Positions 57,001 to 57,686 of a stretch of DNA of 64,000 nt are shown here, one piece after another. The notes beneath the pieces were generated by a model. The model worked only from the letters and a program-made list of their open reading frames with translations. It ran no database searches and was not told the origin of the DNA. The DNA comes from Thiorhodovibrio winogradskyi. Its GTDB lineage: Bacteria > Pseudomonadota > Gammaproteobacteria > Chromatiales > Chromatiaceae. How positions within the stretch are numbered: position 1 is the first letter of the stretch; every line of letters starts with the position of its first letter. The stretch lies in contig NZ_CP121472.1 of assembly GCF_036208045.1 (NCBI RefSeq), positions 4,971,531-5,035,530 on the forward strand. The letters run 5' to 3'. The translations under genes and the position numbers were made by a program.

Positions 57001-57249
57001 TTGGGCACTGGTCTGGGAACCGGCTTGTTTGGCCAAAGTTTTTCGGATCCGACGACTGGATTGTCTCCGACAGGAGACATGGCGGAAGCAGACCCGGCGT
57101 TGGTGGAGGAGCCAACGCTTGAACTGGAAACCCTCGACGCGCAAGAGGAGGAGGAAGAGCTGATCATACCCAATGCCGACCTGGCCCCCCTGCCAACCCT
57201 GCAAGAACCCCCCTCTTCCGCCGGTAGAACAAGGAGCACCAATGAATAA
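21001..57249 (+). CDS. Giant LEPR-XLL-like repeat protein, 12,082 aa
   Basis: A single open frame of over 36 kb encodes a protein of about 1.2 MDa, surely exported. Residues 13-26 (WRLEKLEKRILLSA) resemble the LEPR-XLL motif at the N-terminus of very large proteins, with Lys20 for Pro. An acidic Glu-Gln stretch follows (about 100-115). Residues about 183-320 look like autotransporter passenger repeats (SPGNSPGEQTIEGDFTQ). From about 340 to 2100 lies a region rich in Asp, Leu and Phe. RTX repeats fill about 2111-2220. Beta-helix-like Gly/Ser/Asp-rich sequence, similar to filamentous haemagglutinins, covers about 2220-4340 and 4895-6130. An aromatic-rich module lies at about 4344-4895. Tandem repeats fill about 6133-11,480, and an unrepeated acidic tail ends the protein. 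Cys is very rare. Likely role: surface fibre or matrix adhesin. It starts by ATGA overlap with the adaptor gene. Confidence 0.95.
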   Translation: MKQQSRQMIGQSWRLEKLEKRILLSANLPIDAGQQEAPGPDAGGETATAEVIQVSDQEVTSVSDLQSYEAVPAEPLVDLAVDLDPVVSVDLEPSVFAGPEPGAEQEQEQEQEPDVAELEESGVAEEPQLNASENLETSVSNVLEPTLISVDLNAGLAQDFAETSAEEHDLGATDNLHLTPDSPLLVEDVLIIDGDEVLSGTGTVFGDVVNQSLVSPGNSPGEQTIEGDFTQEATGTTWIELGGTTPGTGYDQLNITGSATLAGSLHLVSWDGFAPEAGQSFDILTWGSYSGQFDEITGLYMADGVYLAPTYSATGLTLTAEADTPATTGPNLETALLTSLADDIQALNDQLGISVDEDPDSPTFGELSYGGPLAEILPGLGTSLADLLDYGAIFDLYSHIQSYADTPGELNLETLADYLNQEWITPLGATPLRLEDTASGTALVFDHSFASSQSLTLDLGEPLRDFGLSLDADLEVTVEVLSHVGFSLNLSDDLSRFDFNLDDLSFSVLADAELPVLDANFGPLAVSLGKDGADKAHLNLELAGRIDLSNGAFALNPTEDSVALNLPVYAELAGVDLSALGAQTPSLRVEGSPLSSTADFSFTANHFDALSDFPELSVADLILLFPTLIDTLDSIRAQEELVSAIPFADASLSTLVDLGTAFKTAIYDEIDFTGVKTLQDFVTAVNSSGILGAFEISYDELTQKFVLPLAFSHDLAALTADINFDLAATDGLSLDTSAQGNLSSAITGSLDLFFDLDGATGSEGLMLGIEDLQFSADVVLSAMDLEVAATLGFMGARLGGVGSGSSIQATNRVEVALGDAGSSYSLAQLASGAALADLSFDLSGDASASLKNLTLDPGFGADLALPGTPEIAIHVQDAFNSGSLVRVDQDPTLAFDLEAFITAGSAAANDIVLVLPELGDDFNFQDLSFDQILDSIQMGVAFLQDSLAQHDFYTAVLPILNFSLADSLSFIDDFAESLQQAKNNPTGTIQEAEGIFERALGLSDEQFALSFADNVLRVDLELEQILSQMVNFNLDMADIEKLAGAAIPGLSDIPLLSDALGAGAAANILFEALFGLQVSAGVDISDLHNPELFLFDYDLAEQTGTAATLGLRVAGSDLGMGFNIGPLSLGVEGGTAVIDGDGDINTMDFATLTIALDQMNSTEVITLDMLKAAILPVISSLHEAAQDEAASAIHGELGWFMQMFWSEEDIKQKLVGLEAEGGLGLALDDQVATALAGLLQSLLPPDDGRYHFDEDITFNINPMVEGDFSIDLPLFMDFQGITLDIPDINIDLLPDFDFGDLVFGLNLPDFSNLIDFQLPDFPSLFTDIGFSFSLDLMLQNFWAIIDGLDFALGSIQDLFFDLIDIELPFIGDILPDFMGFFADLRLDLLGDLSLELAMNGDVVSVMRTVYHEAFGESGLGILQDSTGDGLINIDDVLVNWYKKDGAWMEAWTGGNTLAGADAVQFDMLLGGTVLGAGIDIPLDIDLPGFAFNIDGGLGLAIDWAFDFGMGISGSDGLYLVTRADDAPEFVVDVDFYLDGNTDTRALDPFAADATLAFFTAHLIDKGTEHGASGLFGQFSLDIVGDERNRLTMLNMAAKPASQNFVTDFAVDGEFNLGMELEVEGVSVLPKLVGDLLIDWDYSLSAGLSDPAIQIQNLGLDVGSLVDDFLLPIIENIEGTLSPLRPVVDALYQDVGLGVIGIDHVMDLIDTLMQLQGKPAINWAFIDAAKQMFDMSDTVRAWSAMGGIIYLGNLQNLGTLDVGAVSLPDISLPSDFSLQVEQLEQSASGSAGTSSVARSGFRVLEYITDISTWMNVLTGQDATLFTYEMPLLTAAASFNVPIFGLKIGPAQLGIMATGSVSLAADFAFGYDTYGIRKSIETGDPVYVFDGFYVSDVTLPTFRDGSIVPGTGGQEKPELMFDLNVGIEAGLNAGIIKAGLGGGIEFFVDFDLQDIATSSLTKDANGYITAVSMETDGKIRMSEIVTMYEYQGGGFANLFNIDGGAEVYANAYVDLKLPWPVGTVTLFDADLFRTELFSFDYNAPFVSPTLAELQGSTLYINAGVDAHKREYFNTQDGDEQFYLYGSGGTVGVEFDGWYQEFTGVTHVVVTDMGAGNDLLDASRLSDVTVWADGGSGNDTLMLGSAGGTLYGGAGDDILHGHSGKDFLYGDAGDDKLYGYAGDDVLDGGAGNDHLFGGDGDDRLTGGSGDDYLDGGLGADTFVFASGFGLDRFSDIGGDTRLDFSAFDSAMALNVSRSGVTASSLFGDEVRTGAARVTEIILGSGDDQVRVNSFADYAVTISDTGGNDDYRVKLDKADAALPTGTLNIIDQSGSFDELIVEQNFLASPVQLAEGQVLNGREIINYNSGVERLTLTGAAASYDANAIRLFGGAVSLTSKDAAATADLGAVSLRVIADRIDYDVAVKAGNFILDSYQSLDIGHQLTAINNGYIDLRSYGDAADILLNADLRVSAGDTENGDGSGWLRLTSANGAIRNPGNAMILASGSTLQLRAHESIGSLANPLLTTVARLTAATSTSGSGDIVVTETDDLIIETQASLIDAENSGFVVTPANGENWWENVTTWDNAVSADWLDLIQTRRPGFMGRDDFGIEIGNGDLHLTLLAQDALLTLASGDIHALASGANITLTTDDLDFTSGEDQIIASGDLRIQANQLVWHYLLGGAAEVTASEAEIDRAFHLTAMAMGMRDFAALADGFNSITIGRRDAGNTMVIGDIFDISAIKMTGADPADPSDDLPRSANAELTDRTLFLSDDLQVKGDVRASGNILELEAQTLSIGAKNTHNPLGLPDSGLAADTLIIRADDQLHIGGWVLADRLVDIEVTATTGVNPTDTDQYVTPPNAVTSLLTDLTSRIESLDAGSEIRIDLSHGAQLGGWIEAHGANSLIDIQAGGDVLLNEGASLVARDAEALISVTTQGLLAINAGSAVSAGIAYNLVDDVPVPYVTGAGADIVLSSVNEMLISGAVGTADGLSISSGSASRDNEAFGDPADDSYLPQYAIYNKTAYFNLLPTDHYLRVHAGQYGLLIGGTIVSLGENTELLLSSTDDLILRGNVSATGSGSSIAIQSDIWTYLEGNILADAGIRIAGGMALDGTDLNGADAYGSSVHVHGTSTVRTTGADADILVRGSQDVDLFGVLVAGGIIGENGVTWTGVGADLSVTAGSQLLVDTGLLAAGNVTAQGGTANAGDNDLSLLFTTAGGATARGLDGIGGNLSLAADGNMEMMGTLLAGGSLVQTFDADGNLLNQSVDWSGTLGTTSINTLGQAFIGGNTVNSQGQPTVTGGYIYSASDVSISGGASADGNGVIIQGASEVVVNRADGHIQVNATQDALIEGLLLAGGEIIQIRDAEGTYQGRDIRTFGGASTLTISAEDQIRIGVGLAAGQSINLIGGDDSSGTSIILYGSAMLETWMENSSINLNGPGRIDILAPGHTNEILAQGWPVNAAGKLTQDVTLDMLIDQVSHKISASVTLTVADTADNSSLNDLLTDLQAALEGAIWLVSAANEASPFSNGETYNDFADGPDLQIKLRDGRLNVTGPYSFSLLDSSVNADQLGLSLVGGSLESGLYYAIDARAAGSVVNIGAPDGPNAKLYIAGKVIADSAINLHSGVSPDGKDIELDATGVLETLNGSIAFDAGVNGLIVGDIIAGGIGSDVIINSATSLTIQGRISAYDDVILSAGTVEQANALSLKIDNTARIFSFGGGGSLSLSGANEVVIDGVVGTDSTALAGLEISSTFGTVTVTKESGWISADAPLTLRGVNIDMAGVLENSALDGAGIEVLLDASDTLSVRGSMTVAGDLRLNAGTWVEIYDAAIAVTGADATLEVFSEGDILTSAMALAENHAALDDGQSYHQGATIQGTGLVHFSAANLLEIGYATLIGSNAAGSRILLEADTARILGDVLAGADVASGAAVWTVNNATLDVDLTNQLVMGGDAFVIDGSTTSLLKVGGTLRSTGDLSISVTGGSNPVSISQNSLSAIIADSTGGGALTPAVAPSDISIQADQGINLYGYVQADQTGAEVSIQTNDALLIDGIIESGSRLVLAADSVLVQPMQYERDGTGLWFLDEDGRLMDAQGNLVDVNGDYVDENGLASAEPVSGGQPVRLSGGILNTQAGGSIQISAVNGIHLNGQVGKPIIVGDTVSVNVDEIQVSSSFGAIGVAGLVQANQLIRLVAPNIHVTSGGTVKTRGESASIRLDASGNVLVAGNTGQGDAEVTTSGLLHISGGNLQLDGSVNAYGDADSRLLINAGTSLTVTGVLTSTGVADIRGGVDLSQDDAVLEAASVAGADLDPALISISGQGGILVEGELNLITGGDLSIQSTAELQDDQLSLLTPIISTETITVQVVTGYQQVADGFITVPKVSWVTTTVTEQTGTEEVKAGIRYHSMDVTLVQEGYYNGSIFREWFVEGVDYHNNQVNWALTGAANPGTGYKPFSDLNDLQRAAVLKHLGYKEAYSFSYSNPLLHQVINGNPTQQAWSPDWAGNANTWQNIQVAGWEDKYILMPTGAAADVLRVVSQGEASVGFEDVGEYRDLAKVLYTQDKSSHTYSSGTYFYKTDLDSSIGRWDISYNGNGQREYAVTDGRTGGSTVSHSYLPAWYYASDAGSFYDNPTTGGTGTGRYVLVPDGYLNTTASLTGETLVGTQTLKVGEHYDKWFDVSVVWNYTWHDIDTEDGAEEEWAIGQAGLAPDVNARKHYFWEGAGDGGYYYHNHTLYSGRLQNGTQLYLFANFREDDAAWPWERNPPWSFDPADDVFIDASEWITIPENSTITRTYTSPGNAEIRYTISSSSVWVKGYDINETFRNYSYDWTSTWTDIFDTRKTLNYAYTSDTTDIFETRPVFNSYDVSTKVVQEQQYTIWRNEPIFSDQFIDRSIRTYDQSDVGYGKFENDALRAGGDIRIITGGDTSVSGLITGSGADSDIHISAGGDIRITGEVPDGAPEGTLAAESLLLTSGNIVLDAVGSLTIGDAGALETASGGIGLTAGAGLTAEGHLSAAGAIDLAAQDDIGLGSEITSAGSISIRAGLDGSGGISGSVEALLHSTGLGSSIQLSAGSLSGDISLVGNSLTGDNLSLTASAGAVHHSGGLLQGSDLTISARDGVSALTKVANLEAINSGSGGIRIDNQGELSISSLDTGSGAIDLTNYGAVTAGALRTGGLTDADDIAVRIYNGGLTYTTLETGLGGLGDISLELQGALTSTGGAPLIRADELTIDLPGAITITTEINSLIARSYEGGDVSIEDISSNGLNVLSLIVAEGDLSLMAAGNLGLQSVNLLSERRDAGISSGGSITGLANGTEPNLIADSLILAAQTGIHALATQTNELTSVTTSSGGIAISNRESAEDDIEDLFVRSVSAAAGDVVISSDGNLVVREVQATGAGALLSLTSTAGSLIIRDPAVEGGLGIDADNILLDAHTKLDLEVQVDASQSLTLRTGERFTLLTDQAYGAQDIRIESDDTVEMGGNLVMGNGSLFIESGRNILLDGTISASGGGELGSLELVTTGSNPLVVFDTDPLFGFEIYRDANGNEILRNDADGNYYMTAKNGLLAHSSLFFPDTAGAAAQSIIAFSANADGSGDLFDIDGNAIDASRVTILGRGYFEVSIPDPSSLERQFRLLESSEIRVDLGNQSFGQMRLIAGGSAGVIDLNADQNLDLSGHSLQASGEISLDTTGSLTLGEGSLGGYQNNLPEFINLSAGGDIRINQSLAVEDGVRYIIEAPYAVDGRISLDSGGAISMGSTLYRLTGTEIDASAQSGISLNTDAERISANLSGSGAIGLTDAGAVTVEQAVISGSGNISLSAQSDLELLDVQIRTDAVGNGVNASSVGGDIRIDLIDAGRTNGQVLLTAAGKIVEVQPDDADVDIRAQSLMAISDSDPTATLFDLEYESDTAQIGRPTNLELTYTGDLALTGSYVGYAEINVTGTLYLDSFSAGSYINATATGGIVVRGNALESGGSVTLESNGLLFENVVRVSGTTLDLDAGSGIITLADGSELISTTGSLNLGADGDILVSNLNSASSVTLNSRTGAIRDNTLDENPNITATGLISLTAATGVGSGTTDGDVDIQGAVTATTQSGGIYLEDPDDMVLGAITANTGNLVLASGGDLTLDGDLTASNGDLSLTAIGAFSQNADISVSGSADITSLGATLTDNIQLSAASLNLDAGSGSLTMQTGSTLAASGNMALTGDAAIRLANVLADSNLSLDTTGSVILDGTQTILGTTDISGQSLQLLENNSLTLASSSFNGGSAFAGSFSMAANSQITTGADFSLAAEGIDLALNSSISAASLNLDAGTADLSMGTGSNLTSTTGTMTLKADGALDLASLTIAADFSSQGGETRFSEALTIGGNGQITSSAGVTLADAMTVNGNLYLDASGAYTQDSTLSVGGDLSLSLAGSYNQEAALTVHGNFSLATQGSYSQNANANITGSADIISLGATLADNIQLSAASLNLDAGTADLSMGTDSNLTSTTGTMALKADGALDLASLTIATDFSSQGGATTFGEAVQIDGNGHITSSAGVTLADAMTVNGNLYLDASGAYTQDSTLSVGGDLSLSLAGSYNQEAALTVHGNFSLATQGSYSQNANANITGSADIISLGATLADNIQLSAASLNLDAGTADLSMGTDSNLTSTTGTMVLKADGALELASLTIAADFSSQGGETRFSEALTIGGNGQITSSAGVTLADALTVDGNLNLDASGAYTQDGALTVAGDLTLTTGSSYLQNAETEVGGDFSLSADGLYTQNANTSITGSADITSLGATLADNIQLSAASLNLDAGTADLSMGTGSNLTSTTGTMVLKADGALDLASLTIATDFSSQGGATTFGEAVQIDGNGHITSSAGVTLADAMTVNGNLYLDASGAYTQDSTLSVGGDLTLATGSSSTQNAETEVGGDFSLSAEGLFTQNADTSITGSANITSLGTTLADNTQLSAASLNLDAGSGPITMDTGSELITTSGDLNLSTTGTLTLAGLSVAGDFSSQGGETTFGAAVTINGNGQITSSADVTLADALTVDGNLSLDASGAYTQDGTLSVGGDLTLTTGSSYTQNANTSITGSAEITSLGASLADNIQLSAASLNLDAGSGSLTMQTGSTLAASGNMVLTGNAAIRLANVSADSNLSLDTTGSVILDGTQTILGTTDISGQSLQLLENNSLTLVGSSFNDGSVFAGSFSMAANSQITASADLSLAAEGIDLALNSSISAASLNLDAGTGDLSMGTGSDLVTTNGDLNLTTDGSLTLAALSVAANFSSSGRETRFNEIVDINGNGQITSTAGITLAEAITVKGNLSLDASGAYTQDGTLSVGGDLTLTTGSGYLQNAETEVGGDFSLSTEGLFTQNADTSITGSANITSLGATLADNIQLRAASLNLDAGSGPITMDTGSELITTSGDLNLSTTGTLTLAGLSVAGDFSSQGGETTFGAAVTINGNGQITSSADVTLADALTVDGNLSLDASGAYTQDGTLSVGGDLTLTTGSSYTQNAETEVGGDFSLSAEGLFTQNADTSITGSANITSLGTTLADNTQLSAASLNLDAGSGPITMDTGSELITTSGDLNLSTTGTLTLAGLSVAGDFSSQGGETTFGAAVTINGNGQITSSADVTLADALTVDGNLSLDASGAYTQDGTLSVGGDLTLTTGSSYTQNANTSITGSADIISLGASLADNIQLSAASLNLDAGSGSLTMQTGSTLAASGNMVLTGNAAIRLANVSADSNLSLDTTGSVILDGTQTILGTTDISGQSLQLLENNSLTLASSSFNGGSAFAGSFSMAANSQITTGADFSLAAEGIDLALNSSISAASLNLDAGTGDLSMGTGSDLVTTNGDLNLTTDGSLTLAALSVAANFSSSGRETRFNEIVDINGNGQITSTAGITLAEAITVKGNLSLDASGAYTQDGTLSVGGDLTLTTGSGYLQNAETEVGGDFSLSTEGLYTQNADTSITGSADITSLGATLADNIQLRAASLNLDAGSGDLLMGTGSNLTSTTGTMTLRADGSLDLASLTIATDFSSCGGETRFNEIVDITGNGQITSSAGVTLADALTVDGNLSLDASGAYTQDSTLSVGGDLTLATGSSSTQNAETEVGGDFSLSAEGLFTQNADTSITGSANITSLGTTLADNTQLSAASLNLDAGSGPITMDTGSELITTSGDLNLSTTGTLTLAGLSVAGDFSSQGGETTFGAAVTINGNGQITSSADVTLADALTVDGNLSLDASGAYTQDGTLSVGGDLTLTTGSSYTQNANTSITGSADITSLGASLADNIQLNAASLNLDAGTGPITMNTGSDLITTSGDLNLSTTGTLTLAGLSVAGDFSSQGDETRFSEAVQIDGNGQITSSAGVTLADAMTVDGNLSLDASGAYTQDGTLSIGGDLTLTTGSSSTQNAETEVGGDFSLSADGLYTQNANTSITGSADIISLGATLADNIQLSAASLNLDAGTADLSMGTGSNLTSTTGTMVLKADGVLDLASLTIATDFSSQGGETRFSEALTIGGNGQITSSAGVTLADALTVDGNLSLNAAGAYTQDSTLSVGGDLTLTTGSSSTQNAETEVGGDFSLSAEGLYTQNASTRITGSADITSLGASLADNIQLSAASLNLDAGSGSLTMQTGSTLAASGNMVLTGNAAIRLANVSADSNLSLDTTGSVILDGTQTILGTTDISGQSLQLLENNSLTLASSSFNGGSAFAGSFSMAANSQITTGADFSLAAEGIDLALNSSISAASLNLDAGTGDLAMGTGSNLTSTTGTMTLKADGALDLASLTIATDFSSQGGATTFGEAVQIDGNGHITSSAGVTLADAMTVNGNLYLDASGAYTQDSTLSVGGDLSLSLAGSYNQEAALTVHGNFSLATQGSYSQNANTSITGSADITSLGATLADNIQLSAASLNLDAGTADLSMGTGSNLTSTTGTMVLKADGALDLASLTIATDFSSQGGATTFGEALTIGGNGHITSSAGVTLADALTVDGNLSLDASGAYTQDSTLSVGGDLTLATGSSYTQNANASITGSADITSLGATLADNIQLSAASLNLDAGTADLSMGTGSNLTSTTGTMVLKADGALDLASLTIATDFSSQGGATTFGEAVQIDDNGHITSSAGVTLADAMTVNGNLYLDASGAYTQDSTLSVGGDLTLATGSSYTQNANANITGSADIISLGATLADNIQLSAASLNLDAGTADISMGTDSNLTSTTGTMTLKADGALDLASLSIATDFSSQGGETTFAEALTIGGNGQITSSAGVTLADALTVDGNLSLKAAGAYTQDSTLSVGGDLTLTTGSSSTQNAETEVGGDFSLSAEGLYTQNASTRITGSADITSLGASLADNIQLSAASLNLDAGSGSLTMQTGSTLAASGNMVLTGNAAIRLANVSADSNLSLDTTGSVILDGTQTILGTTDISGQSLQLLENNSLTLASSSFNGGSAFAGSFSMAANSQITTGADFSLAAEGIDLALNSSISAASLNLDAGTGDLAMGTGSNLTSTTGTMTLKADGALDLASLTIATDFSSQGGATTFGEAVQIDGNGHITSSAGVTLADAMTVNGNLYLDASGAYTQDSTLSVGGDLSLSLAGSYNQEAALTVHGNFSLATQGSYSQNANANITGSADIISLGATLADNIQLSAASLNLDAGTADISMGTDSNLTSTTGTMTLKADGALDLASLSIATDFSSQGGETTFAEALTIGGNGQITSSAGVTLADALTVDGNLSLKAAGAYTQDSTLSVGGDLTLTTGSSSTQNAETEVGGDFSLSADGLYTQNANTSITGSADITSLGATLADNIQLRAASLNLDAGSGDLLMGTGSNLTSTTGTMPLRADGSLDLASLTIATDFSSCGGETRFNEIVDITGNGQITSSAGVTLADAMTVNGNLYLDASGAYTQDSTLSVGGDLSLSLAGSYNQEAALTVHGNFSLATQGSYSQNANANITGSADITSLGASLANNIQLSAASLNLDAGTGDLSMGTGSNLTSTTGTMVLKADGALDLASLTIATDFSSQGGATTFGETVQIDGNGHITSSAGVTLADAMTVNGNLYLDASGAYTQDSTLSVGGDLSLSLAGSYNQEAALTVHGNFSLATQGSYSQNANANITGSADIISLGATLADNIQLSSASLNLDAGTADLSMGTGSNLTSTTGTMVLKADGALDLASLTIATDFSSQGGATTFGEALTIGGNGHITSSAGVTLADALTVDGNLSLDASGAYTQDSTLSVGGDLTLATGSSYTQNANASITGSADITSLGATLADNIQLSAASLNLDAGTADLSMGTGSNLTSTTGTMVLKADGALDLASLTIATDFSSQGGATTFGEAVQIDDNGHITSSAGVTLADAMTVNGNLYLDASGAYTQDSTLSVGGDLTLATGSSYTQNANASITGSADITSLGATLADNIQLSAASLNLDAGTADLSMGTGANLTSTTGTMTLRADGVLELASLTIATDFSSQGGETTFAEALTIGGNGQITSSAGVTLADALTVDGNLSLNAAGAYTQDSTLSVGGDLTLTTGSSSTQNAETEVGGDFSLSADGLYTQNANTSITGSADITSLGATLADNIQLRAASLNLDAGSGDLLMGTGSNLTSTTGTMPLRADGSLDLASLTIATDFSSCGGETRFNEIVDITGNGQITSSAGVTLADAMTVNGNLYLDASGAYTQDSTLSVGGDLSLSLAGSYNQEAALTVHGNFSLATQGSYSQNANANITGSADITSLGASLANNIQLSAASLNLDAGTGDLSMGTGSNLTSTTGTMVLKADGALDLASLTIATDFSSQGGATTFGETVQIDGNGHITSSAGVTLADAMTVNGNLYLDASGAYTQDSTLSVGGDLSLSLAGSYNQEAALTVHGNFSLATQGSYSQNANANITGSADIISLGATLADNIQLSSASLNLDAGTADLSMGTGSNLTSTTGTMVLKADGALDLASLTIATDFSSQGGATTFGEALTIGGNGHITSSAGVTLADALTVDGNLSLDASGAYTQDSTLSVGGDLTLATGSSYTQNANASITGSADITSLGATLADNIQLSAASLNLDAGTADLSMGTGANLTSTTGTMTLRADGVLELASLTIATDFSSQGGETTFAEALTIGGNGQITSSAGVTLADALTVDGNLSLNAAGAYTQDSTLSVGGDLTLTTGSSSTQNAETEVGGDFSLGAEGLYSQNANANITGSADITSLGASLANNIQLSAASLNLDAGTGDLSMGTGSNLTSTTGTMTLRADGALDLASLTIDTDFSSQGGETTFGEALTIGGNSQITSSAGVTLADAMAVDGNLSLDASGAYTQDGALTVAGDLTLTTGSNYTYSANTLVGGDLSLSLGSSYNQEAALTVHGNFSLATQGSYSQNANTSISGSADITSLGASLADNTKLSAASLNLDAGAGDLSMGTGSNLTSTTGTMTLKADGALDLASLTIATDFSSQGGETTFGEAVTINGNGQITSSAGVTLGAPMTFGGALSLNAAGAYTQDATLSLGGDFTLTTQGTYTQNANTSLGGNARITSQGATLAGGIQFSASSINFNAGDGALVLNNGSQLSATSDLNLSAAGDLRVSRVSGATVSLGSSAGAILDNSSDDNPNIIASNQIILSAYRNIGGVGAADLDIQGPVTAVTMAGDIFLSAADGLRINGLYAGGSVQLETAGTLTLDGAGGVGGSLRATSGGTLNIAGTYGAGINMDLTGASVRQSGNLALTGAGNLRVTSSQGEIQVTGSTLVSGAGAMFYTSATSLGIGRLTSGGSIHLTALNGDIQDLFADTSVNLSAPEVRLQASGNIGAWPNNPLELNTQGFSAFSSGGNIHLSLAGSAQIIDPGVWTAGTGQIALIAEQGRIDYDDILGNANVVVPGGNVGTTGDGQIRIVNRGGGAGVGGASILRQLAEKNLEKETSIIEKNRPSTASTLLNELLNDIQGASILQGLFDTVPPEANTAGGLWREDASSSVLESSLMARTTGDVLHRQLGSMVPIFGSDNPLVPSEWQADFDQGSGFDDGFQDNPSQLMDAFGSWTSDLLGLLDGFGLGTGLGTGLFGQSFSDPTTGLSPTGDMAEADPALVEEPTLELETLDAQEEEEELIIPNADLAPLPTLQEPPSSAGRTRSTNE
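27331..27663 (+). repeat. RTX-type calcium-binding nonapeptide block in the giant protein
   Basis: About a dozen GGxGxDxLx units (GGAGDDILHG, GDAGDDKLYG, GGDGDDRLTG, GGSGDDYLDG) form a compact RTX roll ending in GADTFVF, as in haemolysin-type proteins. RTX blocks bind calcium outside the cell and usually sit near the C-terminus beside the type I signal; here about 9,900 residues follow. Confidence 0.93.
34021..35700 (+). other. Aromatic-rich, AT-richer module inside the giant gene
   Basis: Residues about 4344-4895 differ from the Gly/Ser/Asp repeats around them: they are rich in Tyr, Trp, Phe and His (KHYFWEGAGDGGYYYHNHTL, WPWERNPPWSFDP). The DNA from about 34,650 to 35,450 is visibly richer in A and T and uses codons rare elsewhere in the gene. 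The flanks resume GGDIRI-type repeats at once. A separately acquired globular domain is likely; its fold is unknown to me. Confidence 0.7.
41650..45720 (+). repeat. Higher-order repeat, period 1782 bp
   Basis: The stretch beginning GATTTCAGTTTGAGTGCCGA recurs at 41701, 43483 and 45265, exactly 1782 bp apart, with the shared rare variant GGCACCACCCTGGCAGATAA after each. The first two copies stay nearly identical for about 1.5 kb; the third diverges after about 450 bp. Confidence 0.9.
46569..49783 (+). repeat. Higher-order repeat, shift 2208 bp
   Basis: The block around 46569-47575 reappears 2208 bp later (from 48777). Both contain the otherwise unused variant GCCAGCACCCGTATCACCGG and the long unit with TTGDLAMGTGSN-type sequence. 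The copies part where AACACCAGC becomes AACGCCAAC. Confidence 0.88.
50113..54070 (+). repeat. Higher-order repeat, shift 2310 bp
   Basis: About 1.6 kb from 50113 is repeated 2310 bp later (from 52423) with almost no difference. Both copies carry the rare FSSCGGETRF unit and the single-base variant GATAATATCC. The near identity indicates the most recent duplication in the array. Confidence 0.9.
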
Positions 57250-57260
57250 TTGAGTGGGGT

Positions 57261-57288
57261 TTGACAACTGGCAACTGACAACGGGCAA
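57261..57288 (+). repeat. Short heptamer repeat in the gap after the giant gene
   Basis: TTGACAA, CTGGCAA, CTGACAA and CGGGCAA follow in 7-base register in the 82-base gap between the giant gene and the DUF3467 gene. Similar degenerate TGACAAC-type heptamers occur in intergenic DNA of several bacteria. No terminator is visible in this gap, so the operon probably continues through it. Confidence 0.6.
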
Positions 57289-57331
57289 CGAACCAATCAC
57301 CATTTTTTCAACCCAAGCAAGAGACACCAAA

Positions 57332-57649
57332 ATGACAGAGAAAAACGCCGATACCTCAGCCATTCAAGACCAGAGCCCGTCCAGGGTCGATGCGCCAGGC
57401 GCCGGAACCAAAGTGGTTTGGAATGACAAGGCGATGGAAAGTAGCTATGCCAATGTGGTCAATGTCGCCACATCGGAAGATGAGTTCATGTTCCTGTTCG
57501 GTACCAGTGAAGCCTGGAACAATGTGCGCAAGGAGGTGGAGGTCAAGCTCCAGGACCGCATCATCATGACGCCCGCCACGGCCAAGCGTTTTCAGCTGCT
57601 GCTGAACAAAACCATTGAAGACTTCGAGAAGCGCAAGAACGCCCATTGA
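57332..57649 (+). CDS. DUF3467 family protein
   Basis: This 105-residue cytoplasmic protein fits DUF3467: a W-N-D-K-x-M-x-S-x-Y-A-N-V start (VVWNDKAMESSYANVVNVAT), DEFMFLFGTSEAW in the middle, and DRIIMTPATAKRFQLLLN at the end. The function of the family is unknown. ATG 57332 is chosen over the upstream start at 57254 because the preceding codons look like intergenic DNA and AAGAGA precedes it. The first ~30 residues are a polar tail. Its place between the giant protein and exporter genes suggests a chaperone-like or regulatory role in handling the giant protein, which is an inference. Confidence 0.85.
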   Translation: MTEKNADTSAIQDQSPSRVDAPGAGTKVVWNDKAMESSYANVVNVATSEDEFMFLFGTSEAWNNVRKEVEVKLQDRIIMTPATAKRFQLLLNKTIEDFEKRKNAH

Positions 57650-57686
57650 TTCCGCCGCGGATTGAACTGGCGGTGACGCCAAGCTG

